Origin: Saururus chinensis
Taxonomy: Eukaryota > Streptophyta > Magnoliopsida > Piperales > Saururaceae
Direction: 5' to 3'
DNA length: 64,000 nucleotides
Assembly (NCBI GenBank): GCA_035235625.1
Contig: CP141140.1
Coordinates: 45,379,351-45,443,350 of the forward strand
The translations under genes and the position numbers were made by a program. Shown piece after piece: positions 1 through 12,346 of this stretch. Position 1 is the stretch's first letter, and each line of letters opens with the position of its first letter. A model generated the notes under the pieces. The model had not been told where the DNA came from. It did no database searches and saw only the letters and a list, made by a program, of their open reading frames with translations.

Positions 1-295
1 AGTTGACTTGGACATTGATGGGTATTTGATAAGTGTGAAATATATCTATTATATATATATTTTTTACTTTATTTGCTAGTATAGTACTAAGTTAATTTAG
101 GGTTAATTATGACTTATTTATATTAATATATATATATATATTAATATTAATATTTAGTTTAATTATTAATTAATTCGAGGGCTATAAGTAGTTTAGGCAT
201 GTATTTGAATCAAGTTGGGATTTTATTTATGTATTACACATCTAAAATGTGATTTCTTATGTTTTGTAGGTAAGGTGTGTTTATTGAGGTCCTTG

Positions 296-529
296 GATGA
301 TGTGTAAAATATTTTAAAATACTCTTTAAACGTTTTAAAATGATTTGGACAACTTTTTGGAGTTACAAATTTGTTGAAAATTAATATGGACGTAAACAAA
401 AGAGCCTAATGAGATGATGTGTAAAATATTTTAAAATACTCTTTAAACGTTTTAAAATGATTTGGGCAACTTTTTGGAGTTACAAATTTGTTGAAAATTA
501 ATAAGGACGTAAACAAAAGAGCCTAATGA
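296..529 (+). repeat. 117-bp tandem duplication inside the LTR
   Basis: Two adjacent units, 296-412 and 413-529, start GATGATGTGTAAAAT and differ at only about two positions. The related LTR at 56702-58121 has a single unit, so the duplication happened in this copy and is much younger than the LTR itself. Confidence 0.85.
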
Positions 530-740
530 GCATAGTAAAAAAAAAGAAAGGAATATGGACTATCTAGTGAATAGACTTAGCTTCCTAAATAAAAACTAAA
601 CATAACTATCCATATTGCAGAAATAGTGTAGCCGTTTAAAAGGGCATGCAAGGTGTTCGAATGGGATAACTTGCAGTTTCCTATTTTAAGCTGGTTTTGA
701 GTCAATTTCATATTAGACTTCCTCTTATGACCCTCATGCC

Positions 741-748
741 TATATAAA
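741..748 (+). promoter_or_regulatory. TATA box of Athila-type LTR
   Basis: TATATAAA sits in a GCC-TATATAAAG context. The corresponding place in the 56.7-kb relative is also a TATA motif (57528-57535 on the minus strand), so this is the likely core promoter of the LTR family. Confidence 0.6.
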
Positions 749-1529
749 GCCATATGGGCTAAAAAATGACGAATTCTGGTAGATTTTTTGAAGAGAAAAA
801 AGGAGAAGAAGATGGAGGAGCAATCAAAGCTTTAAATGGAGATTCAACAACATTCTTCTACCATGCAAGGTTATATTTTTCTATTACTTAGGAGTTGGGG
901 AAGCTATAGATAAGTTTTAGTATTTTTTTTATTTAGATCTTAGTTTTGATTAATGACAATTGTATGACAAAAATTTCTTTTTTAATAGAAGAGATTTTCA
1001 AGTTTATTCAATTTTATGTTGATTTATCGTCTTCTAGATGATACATTGATGTAGTTTTGAGATTTACATCGATTCTAATTTTTGTGACTTAGATGAGATG
1101 GTCATGCAATAGTTTTAATTTTTATATAATTAATAAATTGGATGAGTTATACTAAGATTAGACAAGTTATGCCTATAGTTTAGTTTAGTGTAGATGATTT
1201 GTGCTATTGTCAAAGGCAGTTCCATGTTATAGATTTGATTAATGATTATTTTTAAAGTAATTTTAGCTTGTAGCCGAGAATATTTATTCATATTCACACT
1301 AGATTTAGATTAGAGATTAAAGAATTATTATGGTTCTATAATAGATTCCATTTCCTAAGTAATTATCATTATATTGATCTCTTCCTTTTAGTTTAGTTTG
1401 ATTACTTTTTTTGTTTGATTTAAGTTTAAGTTCGTTTAATTATCAATCAAAGAATTCTTCTTTTAGATTTAATAATTAATTTATCCATTCATGAGGTTTG
1501 ACAACCCTTAAATACTTATCTAAGTACCG

Positions 1530-1751
1530 ATCAGTTTTCATAGAGGTTCAGGGATGGATGTATCATTACTCGAACATTCCATGACTCTTAATTTATGCTT
1601 ATTGCGTATCATAGAACAATATGACATATGGAGTACATGTAAGGAGAGGGTTGATTGCTTGATGACTACAATTCTTTACCTCCTTGCACAGCCTAAGCTT
1701 CGGCTTGATCTTAGGTTTTTTAAGTTCTTATTTGATAGTGCATTGATTTAG
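1530..1751 (+). pseudogene. Unidentified coding-like fragment, related to the one at 63760-63990
   Basis: An open frame from ATG 1554 to 1751 (65 codons) has the pattern LLEHSMTLNLCLL...IEQYDIWS...ILYLLAQPKLRLDL. The same pattern recurs at the far end of the window (63760-63990: LLAHSMTINFC, IAQYAIWSAQEER, ILYLLAHLELQLDL). Conservation at the protein level across two distant copies suggests both derive from one coding sequence, probably of a transposable element. I do not recognise the family. It is sandwiched between an Athila-type LTR and a SIRE-type LTR tail, so it is a fragment and not a free-standing gene. Confidence 0.45.
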
Positions 1752-1764
1752 CCTTTGATTGAGG

Positions 1765-2003
1765 CTGCCATAATTTTTTACCTTAGTTGAGGTTTTCTAC
1801 GTTAAATGCTTGTGTGATCTTGCATACTTTATGGTTTGATTGCTTGATCTTGAATATGCTTAGTCATTAGTTTTTTATTATTTTTGCTATATAAAAAATT
1901 CAGTGCATAGAGACTAGAATTCTTAATTTTTACTTGTTGAAGAAATAATTTTGGGAGAAATCTAGTGATCAGCTAGGTCAATTAGATGAATATTAAACTC
2001 TCA
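1765..2003 (+). repeat. SIRE-type LTR, 3' tail fragment
   Basis: The stretch resembles the end of the SIRE-type LTRs elsewhere in the window (59680-59908, 48960-49006). Shared blocks include a GTTAAATGCTTGTGTGAT motif, the phrase around TGCATAGAGACTAGAA, and the terminal ATATTAAACTCTCA at 1990-2003. The 5' part of the LTR is absent, so this is a truncated relic. Confidence 0.6.
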
Positions 2004-2299
2004 CTACATAGTTGCGTTCAACCATTTCATACTTTTTTTTACCATCATTTATTATTGCATGTGTATGGGAGATTATGCTCATTGTCACAGGTTGCGTAGG
2101 AACAATGGAGCTTGTGTTACACATGTGGTTATGGTTTAATTTACATGATATGTAGGATGATGTGTATGGCTAATGCACTTGATGTTGCAGGGTTAATGTT
2201 TTCATTTGATAAATGGATATGCATGATATGTTTATGTTGAGATTATGATGATGAATTTTGCATATTTACACATGAGGGCATGTGTGTTATTAGCTATAT

Positions 2300-2630
<331 letters not shown>

Positions 2631-3257
2631 ATGTTTATGGATTATAAATTATGATATAAATACACAGGTTTATGTGGTAATCCCATGATGAATGGGCATT
2701 GTTATTGATTATGTGAATATGCCTGCGTTGCCATTTTGGATTTACTTTCTGTATTTAAAACCTTGTTGAGCTTGTGGCTCACCCCTATTTGTTTGTGTTT
2801 TATTTTGGGGCTGCATGTTGTGTCATGCAGGTTGTTCTGATAGGCTCTATGTGGAGCGTATGTTTCGCGATGATCCTTATGAGTGGTTGCATGGAGATTA
2901 TGGGTTTTATGATAGCTTTAATAACATGTTGTGTTAAGACATTTATATACTTGACTATACTTCACATTTCTTTTTAGCCGATATTGGCTTTGACTCTTAT
3001 TAGCCATTGTGGATTTAGACTCATACTTTAGCTATGTGTAGGCTGCTTATGACTAAGTATGCGGGTGGACTAATGTTTAAATAGTAGTTATTTATTGCTC
3101 ATTTTGCTTTTGTACAAAGGGTACATGAGCAACTCCGTAGTATTTAACCCAAGGATGGGTTAAATCTTCCGCAATCCAATGATACTTCGTCGCACCATGT
3201 GTTGCTTCCTCCTTAGACTGGTTCGGTTCGAGGCATAGCTAGTGCCGTGGTGTGACA

Positions 3258-3796
3258 AGTTATCTTGATATGATCTTAGGGTTTTCGTCTGATCTCATTC
3301 GTTAATTAAATCAAGATACTGCACATCCATGCTATGATGACCATAATGCAGTTAAAGATTTATTAATGATACCTTTTAATTCCCAAGTTCCAAGTGAGTA
3401 AATTAACTTTATTTTTTAGATTAAGAACTTAAGTGTACCTTTCACTAGTTACTTAGAGAAGTCAGTATTCCTTTAACATAATCAAGAAAAATTTTAGATA
3501 TGAAAATCCAATCTCAAAAACAGTAGCTAGGACTTAGACACTTGAGTTGTCAATGCAGCAATAAAATTTTGGTCCGAATTGGTTTAGCTAATAATTAAAG
3601 ATAAAGCTATTATCGAAACTTGAAGAACCATTATTTAAAAATGGGTTACTAGGCCAATAACTTTAAATATGGAAATTGAATCCCAAAATCTGCAGCTGGA
3701 CTTCGCAGTGGAGTTGTGAACGATATGGCATGGATTTGGCCATACCCACCACAGTGCATGCATCATTAGAATTTTGGTCCAAAATAGTTTAGCTAA
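3258..3796. repeat. Unassigned DNA with an imperfect duplication (3498-3593 and 3667-3797)
   Basis: Both copies run from ATATG(A/G)AAAT-CCAATCTC-like sequence through a CAGCT-type block to ATTTTGGTCC...GTTTAGCTAAT. The second copy is longer in the middle. Nothing else is recognisable in 3258-3497. Confidence 0.55.
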
Positions 3797-3798
3797 TA

Positions 3799-3996
3799 CT
3801 CCCACCCTCCTTTATTAATAGCTAAATTTAATTTTTTTATTTAAGTGGTGAAACCCACGTCTAAAAGAATTAGATAAAATAAGCTTATAATACTCTTTTT
3901 TAAATACCCAAATACTTAAATTTCACAAAATAGAGTTATTAATATGGAACAATTTTTTTTTCTTCAAATGGAGTTATTAGTTTACGTCAGAGAGAG
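3799..3996. mobile_element. Possible Stowaway-like MITE
   Basis: A 198-bp AT-rich stretch sits between TA dinucleotides (3797-3798 and 3997-3998). The left end reads CTCCCACCCTCC and the reverse complement of the right end reads CTCTCTCTGACG. Both then continue into a TTAATAR block. About 15 of the first 25 positions agree between the ends, and the left end resembles the CTCCCTCCGT terminus of plant Stowaway elements. It has no coding capacity, as expected for a MITE. The terminal repeats are quite diverged, so this is tentative. Confidence 0.45.
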
Positions 3997-4002
3997 TATG
4001 CT

Positions 4003-5282
4003 TTAATAACGCTTTAAATATTATACTAATGTCCTTTTTCTAGACAATGAGATTAGTGAAGTGCATTCACAAGAGTACGTTGGACTCGCATAAGAAGATC
4101 GTTCACAGCTGTTTCATTTCCCATAGATGGCCTTAAAGCTATACCTAATATATGAAGGTGGAATGCTGAAGTAATGAAAAGACAAATGATGTTTTGTTAA
4201 CCTAAATGAACGTCTTTTCATTGGTATCTCTTGTAAGCAGTGGATATTAATGTCAGGAAGCTTTAATGGAAGTCTTAATCAAAGCCTAGTTTTCATGGAC
4301 AAAGAATAAAAAATTAGATTAATATTGGCCAGACTACCATAAGAAGCATATTTTATAAAATGCATCTGATGACTTCAGCCTCCAGCTTTAGTACTAAGTG
4401 ACTGGACTCCAGTAGCTGCACCAAAAGGATGAGAAAGCATTCTAGACGATTGGCGGGAACTTCTTGAACTTCTTTTCTGAAAAGTACACATGCATATAGT
4501 CATTGACTAGGGAAAATTGAACTGGAAAGCAACTGACTGATGTTGGATCAGTTTTCCTGAAAGGTTGACATGCGAGACAATCAATCTTCAGCATTGATAA
4601 GGTTGTATTCCCCTACGAATATGATATAATTATAATTTTTTTTTATCAAAATAGACTCGAACTCCTAATAAATAGTGCACATGTTTTTTGTAATTCCCAA
4701 AGTAGACTTGCACACATACAAGGCTGGCAGCTCATGTAGAAAAATAACCCTATCTATCCGAGTGCTTTTCCTTCTCTTGCAAGGTTGTATGTCTAGTCCG
4801 GCAGAAATACTAAGATCCATTGTCTGTTTCACCCTCACTAGCCTCCAAAGCTTCGACGAAAGAAACATTTCACCCTCTCCCCAATGCTAACCTCTCTACC
4901 ACTCCAAATAGCCTCCTCACTCCACTCGACATCATCACCCTCACATCTTCTTAGCTGTCTGTGCCCTGCCGGCGCTCCTTGCTTGACATGACATATCCCT
5001 ATTGCTATTTGTCATTGCAGGAGACAAATGCCCCTGGGACCCTTCACATACAATGAAGCTAAAAAAATAAGCCTTAGTTTGAAATACCAGATGTCTCTCT
5101 TATCATTTAGAAGTGTTGCTATAGCCTGGAAGTTTGGTTGTACAACTATTTTCAAGTGGCCAAGGTGGGCCTCTGGTGAAGTGTTTATGTGGCATGAGAG
5201 AAGTGTAGAATAGAAGGATACAAAGTAAAACCAAGTACCAAATGGTAGACAAGTAGAATACAAAATAAAAGATAACCAAACA
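4003..5282. other. Unassigned intergenic DNA
   Basis: I recognise no element or gene. A short open frame at 5028-5213 (61 codons, containing KFGCTTIFKWPRWASGEVFMW) follows a pyrimidine-rich TTGTCATTGCAG that looks like a 3' splice site. It could be a captured exon fragment, but nothing else supports that. The segment ends at the target site of the 5288-11163 element. Confidence 0.4.
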
Positions 5283-5287
5283 TAAAC

Positions 5288-5818
5288 TGATGCAACAGAG
5301 TTACTGAGAGCAACAAAGTTGATGCAACAGATTTACAGAGAAAAGTAAATTTTTAGTAAACCAAATAGCACACATAATTCCAAACAAGAAAACATAGGAT
5401 ATGGAGGTGGAAGAGTATGATATCTATTGAAAATTTTGTAAATTAGGGATCTACAAGCTTGAATCCACAAGCTAAAATCTTATAGAAGCAAAAGAAAATT
5501 ACACAAGGTTGAATCCACAATCCTAACTCAAATCCATGAGCCAAGAAGAAGAAATTTATGAAAGAAGCAATTCATTCAACTTTCGAATTCCTTTTTTTCT
5601 CTTTCCCCCCACCTCTTATCTCCTTTGGAATAACCACCTTTGACATCCTAACAAACTATGATACAAAATACTATTTTACCCCTCCCATTTACACCACCAG
5701 GGAGTTAACTAAAGACTTAGACAATTCTGCCCCTTTTGACCTCAGCTGGAGTATCAATTGTACACAGCTGTAGAAGGACTGAATTACCTGCTCTACATTA
5801 ATTAACCCCTCTACATTA
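5288..5818 (-). repeat. 3' LTR of the 5288-11163 chromovirus
   Basis: This is the downstream LTR in minus orientation, 531 bp. It aligns with 10642-11163 from TGATGCAACAGAG to the CCCCTCTACAT block. Small open frames on the plus strand (for example 5558-5773) have a counterpart in the other LTR and are non-coding shadows. Confidence 0.9.
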
Positions 5819-5819
5819 G

Positions 5820-5835
5820 TCCCTCCCTCCTAAAA
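5820..5835 (-). other. Polypurine tract of the 5288-11163 chromovirus
   Basis: On the minus strand this reads TTTTAGGAGGGAGGGA, directly upstream of the 3' LTR, where plus-strand DNA synthesis would be primed in this class of element. Confidence 0.65.
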
Positions 5836-5879
5836 GAAGCTCGTCCTCGAGCAAAGAAGTTTGTGTAGTAGCACTAACC

Positions 5880-8800
5880 GGAGGTAGACCATAATAAGTG
5901 GATAGATCTGTGGCATTAAATGTTTTGGAGATGTTGTAGTGAGCAGGGAGATCAACCACATATGCATCATAAAATCTAAAATGGTCCTATCTTTCTAGGT
6001 GTGAGCTTGTTGTGATGGCTAGTAGGGAGTCGTTCCTTTCATAGGAAAACCATAACATAGTCCCCCACTTGAAACAATTTTTGCCTTCTCTTTTTATCAA
6101 CTAAAGCCTTGTATTGAGCTGTGACAACAATCAAATGCTGCTAGACTGTTTGGGGGACTGAAATTAGGTCTTGAACAGTCATGGAAGTTGTGCTTGCTCC
6201 CACTTGTTTAGGCAGTTGAATCAAATCCAATGTGTGGCAGGGTAGGAACCTATGTAGGATTTCAAGTGGTGCCCTGCCAGTGGACCTATTTGGGATAGAG
6301 TTATAGGAAAATTTAGCTTGTGAAAGAACCAAGTCTCATTGCTTAGGGACATCACCCATGAGGCTTCTCAGCAGATTTCCTAAAGTCTGGTTTACCACTT
6401 CAGTTTGGCTATCACTTTGGGGATGACAAGTGTTGCTGAATTATAAGGAAGTACCTAATCTCTTCCATATTGACTGCCAAAAATAACTTAGAAACTTGCT
6501 TTCCCTAGCTGATGTAATCGACTTTGGCATCCCATGAATTCTCACTATTTTCTTGAAGAATAAAGCAACCACATGTGAGGTGCATAAGATGCCTTTTTAC
6601 ATGGTACAACTTGAGCCATCTTCGAAAATCTATTCATCACCACAAATATGGAATTCACCCTCCTTTGAGTTCTAGGAAGCCCTAGGACAAAATCCATAGA
6701 GATATCATCCCAAGGCCGATATTTTGTGAGGTTCCTTTTGCTTGTTAGCATGTATAACATTGCCGAATAAACTGGTGAACATCTCTTGAAAGAGTTGGCC
6801 AATGATACATTTCTTTGAGTAGTGCAATAGTTTTGTCTTTGCCAAAGTATCCAGCTAGTCCACCACTATACATTTCTTTTATAAGTTGTTGACAGATACA
6901 GGAAGAGGGAATACACAGTTGATTACCTTTGTACAAATATCCTTCCACTAGATGATAGTCTTGGACCGCTTGGTATTTTTGAGAACACAACTGCCAAATA
7001 TCACTCTACTCTTTGTCATCTGGGTAGAGCTCTTTTAGGGAGTCAAAACCTAAATTTTTAGTCCTAATCAAAATAGTGAGAAGGGCCACCCTTCGGCTCA
7101 AGGCATCAACTAACTTGTTTGTTGTGTCGGACCTATGCTTGATAACAAAAGTATAATCTGTAGCTCACATATCCACCTTGCAAAAAATCTGTCCACGTTT
7201 ATTTGGCTTTGCAAATGCCTCAAGGAATCATGATCCGTGTGCAAGACAAACTCTTTAATCCAAGGTAATGCTTCCAATATTTCAAGGCTTGGATCAAAGC
7301 AAATAATTTAAGCTCATAGGCTGACCATTTCCTTCTTGCATCATTTAACTTTGCATTAAAATAAGAAATTGGTCTACCCTCTTGAGTTAAAACAACCCCT
7401 ATGCCCACTCCAGATGCATCACATTCAACCTCAAAGGTCTTGTTAAAATTAGGAAGGGCAAGTAGTGGAGCTTGAGTGAGTCTTTCTTTCAGCTATTCAA
7501 AGCTATTTTGAGCTACGTGGGACCACACAAAGCGGTCCTTTTTTATACACTTAGTCAATGGGCATGCTATGGTGCTTAAATGCTTGATAAATTGGTGGTA
7601 AAAGGTGTCCAAACCATAAAAACTACGCACCTCACTTGCTAATTTTGGTGTGGGCCAGTTTTGTGTGGCTTCTATCTTGCTTTGGTCAACTTGAATGCCT
7701 TTGGAATTGACCACATATCCCAAGAATACCAGTTGGTTGGTGAATAAATAACACTTTTTCATATTTATTTACAAAGAATGATGTTGAAGCACCTCAAAAA
7801 CTTCAACCAGCTGTTGTGCATGTTGCTCCTCTCCCTTACTATATACCAATATGTCATCAAAATAGACTACAATTGAATTGCCCAAAAATGGTTTCAAAAC
7901 TTGAGTTATGAGTTTCATGAAGGTACTTGAAGCATTATCTAACCCAAATGACATCACTAACTATTCATAAAGACCTTCCCTTGTCTTGAAGGCTGTTTTC
8001 CACTCATCCTTAGGTCTCAACCTGATTTGATGATAGTCACTTATAAATCAATCTTGGAGAAAATGGTGGCATCGGTCAACATGTCCAACATATCATCAAG
8101 TCTAGGTATTGGAAACCTATACTTGATAGTATTTTTTTTAATAGCTCGGTGATCCATGCACATCCTCAAACTCCCATCCTTCTTGGGCACTAACAAGGCT
8201 GGAAGCGTGCATGGACTAAGGCTCTCCTTAACCGATCCTCTTGCCAAGAGGTCTTCCACTTGCCTTTGCAATTCAACCTGATCAGCTGAGCTCATACGAT
8301 AGTGTGGCAAGTGTGGGAGGCTAGAACCCGGTATTAGGTCTATTTGGTGCTGAATTTCCCTTATAAGAGGTAGCTCCAAAGGGAGTTCTTCGGTGACCAG
8401 TTTCTTATACTTCTCTAAGAGGGGCTGAACCTGATGTGGGTGACTTTGAATCTCAAATTTCTACTCATTTTCTTCAGCCTTGTTGTCCAAGAGGCACAAA
8501 ACTTCTGTGTTACTTAGGTCTTTATAGTTTTTAATCATCAATAGAGTTTCGCTAGATTCTTGCTGATTGGCTGCAATTCTTTGGATGTTAAGCTGAGTTG
8601 GACTTCTCTTAATAGGGGTTGGCTTGCTAGGCATGAGAATAACCTTGACCCCTTGTTCCTTGAATGAATAAGTGTTCTCCCTTCCATCATGTGTAGTTAG
8701 GACATCAAATTACCATGGGCTTCCCAATAGAATATGACATGCATATATCTCTATAAACTCACAAACAATCTTAGTTGAATAGTACCTTACATTGCTCCTC

Positions 8801-10560
8801 CACTTTGACTCCCCCTATCTCCTTGATCCACCCTAGGGACTATGGCTTAGGATACCTCTCAGTATGGAGATTAAGCTGCTGAATTACTGAGTTGGCTATG
8901 AAGTACTCAATACTTCCTCCATCGATAATCACCATACATATCTTGTCTTGTATAGTCCTGGTTTTGGTGAACTACTTGTGCCTTTGTGAATCTTCAACTT
9001 TTTTAATGGAAATCAAAATCCTTCTCAGCACTAGTAGCTCAGCTTGCTCTCTCGTGTGCTTATCTTCACCTCATATACCCTTTCCATAAGTTCCTCCTCT
9101 GGCTCTTCAATTTCAGCATCCATAGCCACTTGATTGTTGACCACAACAGTGGTAGGGCCAAATATTCTGAGTGTGTAGCCACTTGAGGTGTGTCCCGGCT
9201 ATCTACACTTGTAGCAAATAATGGGGTTGGGCTTGTGGCTTGAGCTGGTCCAGATTTTGAAGTTTGGGTAGCAGCTCTATATGGGTTTTGGGTAGCTTCA
9301 TTCTTGCAAAATTTCTAATAGGAGTCTTCATTTTCTACTTGTTTTTGCTTGGAGTTAGACCCTCCTTCATTTGTATTTCTTGAAATAAACCCCCCTCTCC
9401 CTATGCTCCTCTAAGCAAGACTCTCATGCATAAGGGCAATTCGAGTAACTTCTGAAAGAGAGTTAAGGGAGTGACTTGCCAATTTTTCCTACAAAGTAAA
9501 CTTCAACCCACTTGTGAATCGAGTTATCTTTTGGGCCTTTCAATCAATGATATTATTCCTCGCTGACAACCTTTGGATGTTCTCCAAATACTCTGAAACA
9601 GTCCCATTTCCTTGCCGACATTTTGGTACTACTTGAACAACATTTGTTCATAGTTGATGGGCATGAATTGGTTCCTCAAGAGCTACTTCATGCATGGCTA
9701 GGATCTAAGAGGGTTCCTTCCAAGCTACAACCGGTTGGTGTGCAGTTGCAGCTGATTCCACCAAGCTGCAGCTCCCTTCTTCAACTTACAGGAAACCAGT
9801 TTCACCTTTACCTCGTTGGGCACTTCCATCACTTCAAAGTAATTCTCTACTTCAAACAACTAGTGAAAGCTCTTCAATGCTCATTTGTCCATTATAATTG
9901 GGTAGTTCCAACTTGGGTTTGATGTGAAAATAGGCTCTGTCATTACCTCTATTCTGTGGATAAGGTTCTTCTTCATCCTCACTGGAGTCATCTTGATGAA
10001 AACACATTTCAACCTACTGGAACCCTTTGATTTAAAGGCATTCCCACTGGATGCAGATGAAGGAAGACGGGCCTCTCCCATGGTGGTCTTCCGCTAGCGT
10101 ATAGACCCCCATTGGTGGCCCTTCGCCTAGTGGAAACTCTAGCGATCTTCCACTAGTGTATAGTCCTCCCATCTATGGTCTCTCTCCCGGTGGAAATCTA
10201 ACCATCTCCACCCTACGCTGGACGTCCTGGAGGGTGGTCCATCCAATACTCTTGTGCCTACAAGGGGTTTCACCAGTGATACACTTGAAAGCCCAACCCT
10301 TGGGGTAGTGCATCTGGTCGCAACGGCAGAGCACCTCTTTCTTCCGGTGAGTGGGGTTCTGGGCTTGGTGGAAATCTCATGTCCATTTTTGCCATTGGTC
10401 ACATGTTTGGACCAACTAATGTTTCTGGACTAGAGGACGTCCCTGCGACTAGAGGTGGTAGCGGGAGAAGTAACTTGAGGTGTTGCATTTGTTGAAGGAG
10501 TTGTTGGAGTTGGGTCTGTGCCTGTTGTTGCGTTTGGGCTTGTTGCTGTATTAACTCCAT
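5880..10560 (-). pseudogene. Gag-pol remnant of the CRM/Galadriel-type chromovirus
   Basis: The gag begins near 10560 with a Gln-rich, coiled-coil-like N-terminus (MELIQQQAQTQQQ). A zinc-knuckle-like CYKC...GH stretch lies near 9180-9215. RT motifs occur between about 8380 and 7770, including RMCMDHRAIKKN, FPIPRLDDML, FSKIDL and [12 protein letters not shown]. The RT-connection block, with WPTPK...EVRSF, lies near 7700-7620. RNase H-like sequence is near 7400-7220, and integrase segments are at about 6990-6140. These motifs place the element in Ty3/gypsy, closest to CRM/Galadriel by memory of family consensus. It is a fossil with many interruptions. Confidence 0.8.
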
Positions 10561-10620
10561 GATTGAGTGAAGTGAAGATGTTTCTGTGGGAGGTGGAGCC
10601 GCAATAGGAGACCCTCACTA

Positions 10621-10640
10621 TTTCCCACAGACGACGCCAA
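10621..10640 (-). other. Primer-binding-site-like sequence
   Basis: Immediately inside the 5' LTR the minus strand reads TTTGGCGTCGTCTGTGGGAA. It resembles the TGGCGCCGTCTGTGGGAA class of primer sites seen in many plant gypsy elements. I cannot name the tRNA with certainty. Confidence 0.55.
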
Positions 10641-10641
10641 A

Positions 10642-11163
10642 TGATGCAACAGAGCTACGAAGAGCAGCAAAGTTGATGCAATAGATTTACAGATAAAAGT
10701 AAAGTTTCAACAAACCAAACAGCACATACAATTCCAAACAAGAAAACACAGGAAATGGAGGAGGAAGAGTATGATTTCTATTGAAATTTATGGAAAACAG
10801 GGATGTACAAGCTTGAATACACAAGCTAAAATCTTACAGATGCAAAAGAAAATTACACAGGGTTGAATCCACAATCCTAACTCAAATCCATGAGCCAAGA
10901 AGAAGAAATTTATGGAAATTCATTCAACTTTTGAATTCCCTTTTTTCTCATTTCCCCAACCTATCTCCTATGGAATAACTGCCTCTGATATCCTAACAAA
11001 TAGTGACACAAAAGACTATTTTACCCCTCCCATTTACATAAGCAAGGAGTTAACTAAAGACATGGACAATTTTGCCCCTTTTGACCTCAGCTGGAGTATG
11101 AATTGTACACAACTGTAGAAGGACTAAATTACCCTCTCTACATCAATTACCCCCTCTACATCA
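10642..11163 (-). repeat. 5' LTR of the 5288-11163 chromovirus
   Basis: This is the upstream LTR in minus orientation, 522 bp, paired with 5288-5818. Its outer end abuts the TAAAC target duplication at 11164-11168. Confidence 0.9.
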
Positions 11164-12346
11164 TAAACCAACCAAAATAGGGACAAAGAACAACAAAATA
11201 CCAAATTTAATACCTATTATCCAAAGTACCAAACTTAAACACACAAATCTAAAATGTGAACACCATAAAACTTAACTTCAACAACATAATACCCATAAAT
11301 GGAAATTGAACACAAAAACAAACTTATATACCATATGCAATTATTAAAAGTACCACATGTTAAAACATATGAGAGAATATGTATCCTATTTGGTTAATTT
11401 CGATAATCAAAACTATGTCGAAACTTCATGTGTGATGTTAGTCGTAAAGTACGATTAGATTATTGTGAAAGTTGAGTTAGATTTAGAATTGAAAGAGTTG
11501 AAAAATAGGGGTGCATGCATTTTAAAAGTTTAAGGTTGAAGACTACATTGTGTGTCAAAGACTTGAAGGTACAGATACACTAATCACTTAGAATTAAGTA
11601 GACACAATTGGATAAATTATTTTTGGAAGTTTTGGGACAATTAAGGTCGAAATATAAAAAGTTCTTCATAAGTGATCAATCACCTTTGAACATAGGACCT
11701 GTAGAGATCAATCTTTTAAATGACTAGTGTTTAGATTTTAAACTGAGAGCACAACAAATTGATCATTTTGTCAAAACATAGGTCAATTGGGTATTTTGTT
11801 TTGGTAGAAATAGTGAATGATCAATCGCCTGTATGGAATGATCGATTGTTTGCAAGTAAATGATTCCTTTAACCCTAACCAACTTAAAACTCAATGAAAT
11901 GACTTTGCCTATATTTTCTTTGCATTTCCATAGCATTGAGATAAAATCTTATGGGTGAGAGATAAGGAAAAAAGTGTTTACACAATCATTTTTCACTCAT
12001 AAAAGAGACCTTGAGGAGGAGTAGCTGATTCTTAATCAAGAGGATTTAAGAATACTCAAAGGCTAATCGACAATTAAAAGGAGTGTTAATTGAGGGACTA
12101 GAACAAGATGAATATGGAACATAAGGAGAAAAGCTTCAACGGTTTGTGGGAAACATGAAGGCCGTCAGCGAAAAGGAAGAGAGAAGAACAAAGAAAGGAG
12201 TTTCGATGATATAGGAATCTCTAGAGGTTGGTAGTTTGTTTTACGTCTTGCTAGCTAGTGTAGTGATTTGGGCTTAGAGAAAGGATATACATGGTTTTTT
12301 ACACTAATTTGGGTTTTACACGTAAATATCCTTTTTGATACTTGCA

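Larger units (their letters stand above)
27..1525 (+). repeat. Athila-type LTR (copy 1, right edge approximate)
   Basis: This stretch matches, block for block, the minus-strand solo LTR at 56702-58121. It begins TGATAAGT, has a TATA box at 741-748 followed by a short purine-rich leader, and ends near the CTTAAATACTTATC block. The match fades after about 1525, so the right edge is estimated and no target-site duplication could be confirmed. Assignment to Athila rests on a 195-bp fragment of the same LTR at 32168-32362 that abuts an Athila-like gag in the matching orientation. It is old and diverged from the 56.7-kb copy. Family membership is well supported, clade assignment less so. Confidence 0.7.
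5288..11163 (-). mobile_element. Ty3/gypsy chromovirus, CRM/Galadriel-type, full length but decayed
   Basis: Two related LTRs (5288-5818 and 10642-11163) bracket about 4.8 kb of minus-strand gag-pol. The flanks carry a perfect 5-bp target duplication, TAAAC, at 5283-5287 and 11164-11168. LTR termini are of the TGATG...CATCA type. A purine-rich tract lies next to the 3' LTR (5820-5835) and a tRNA primer-site-like stretch next to the 5' LTR. The order is gag, protease region, RT, RNase H, integrase, as expected for Ty3/gypsy. RT motifs resemble the CRM/Galadriel branch of chromoviruses. The LTRs differ by roughly 10 percent by eye, suggesting a few million years at usual plant rates. The reading frames are broken many times (more than ten). 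Confidence 0.88.

Noticed and set aside
5028-5213. Candidate captured exon after a TTGTCATTGCAG acceptor-like site
   Set aside because: One short frame and one splice-like site are not enough. No donor, neighbouring exon or known domain was found.
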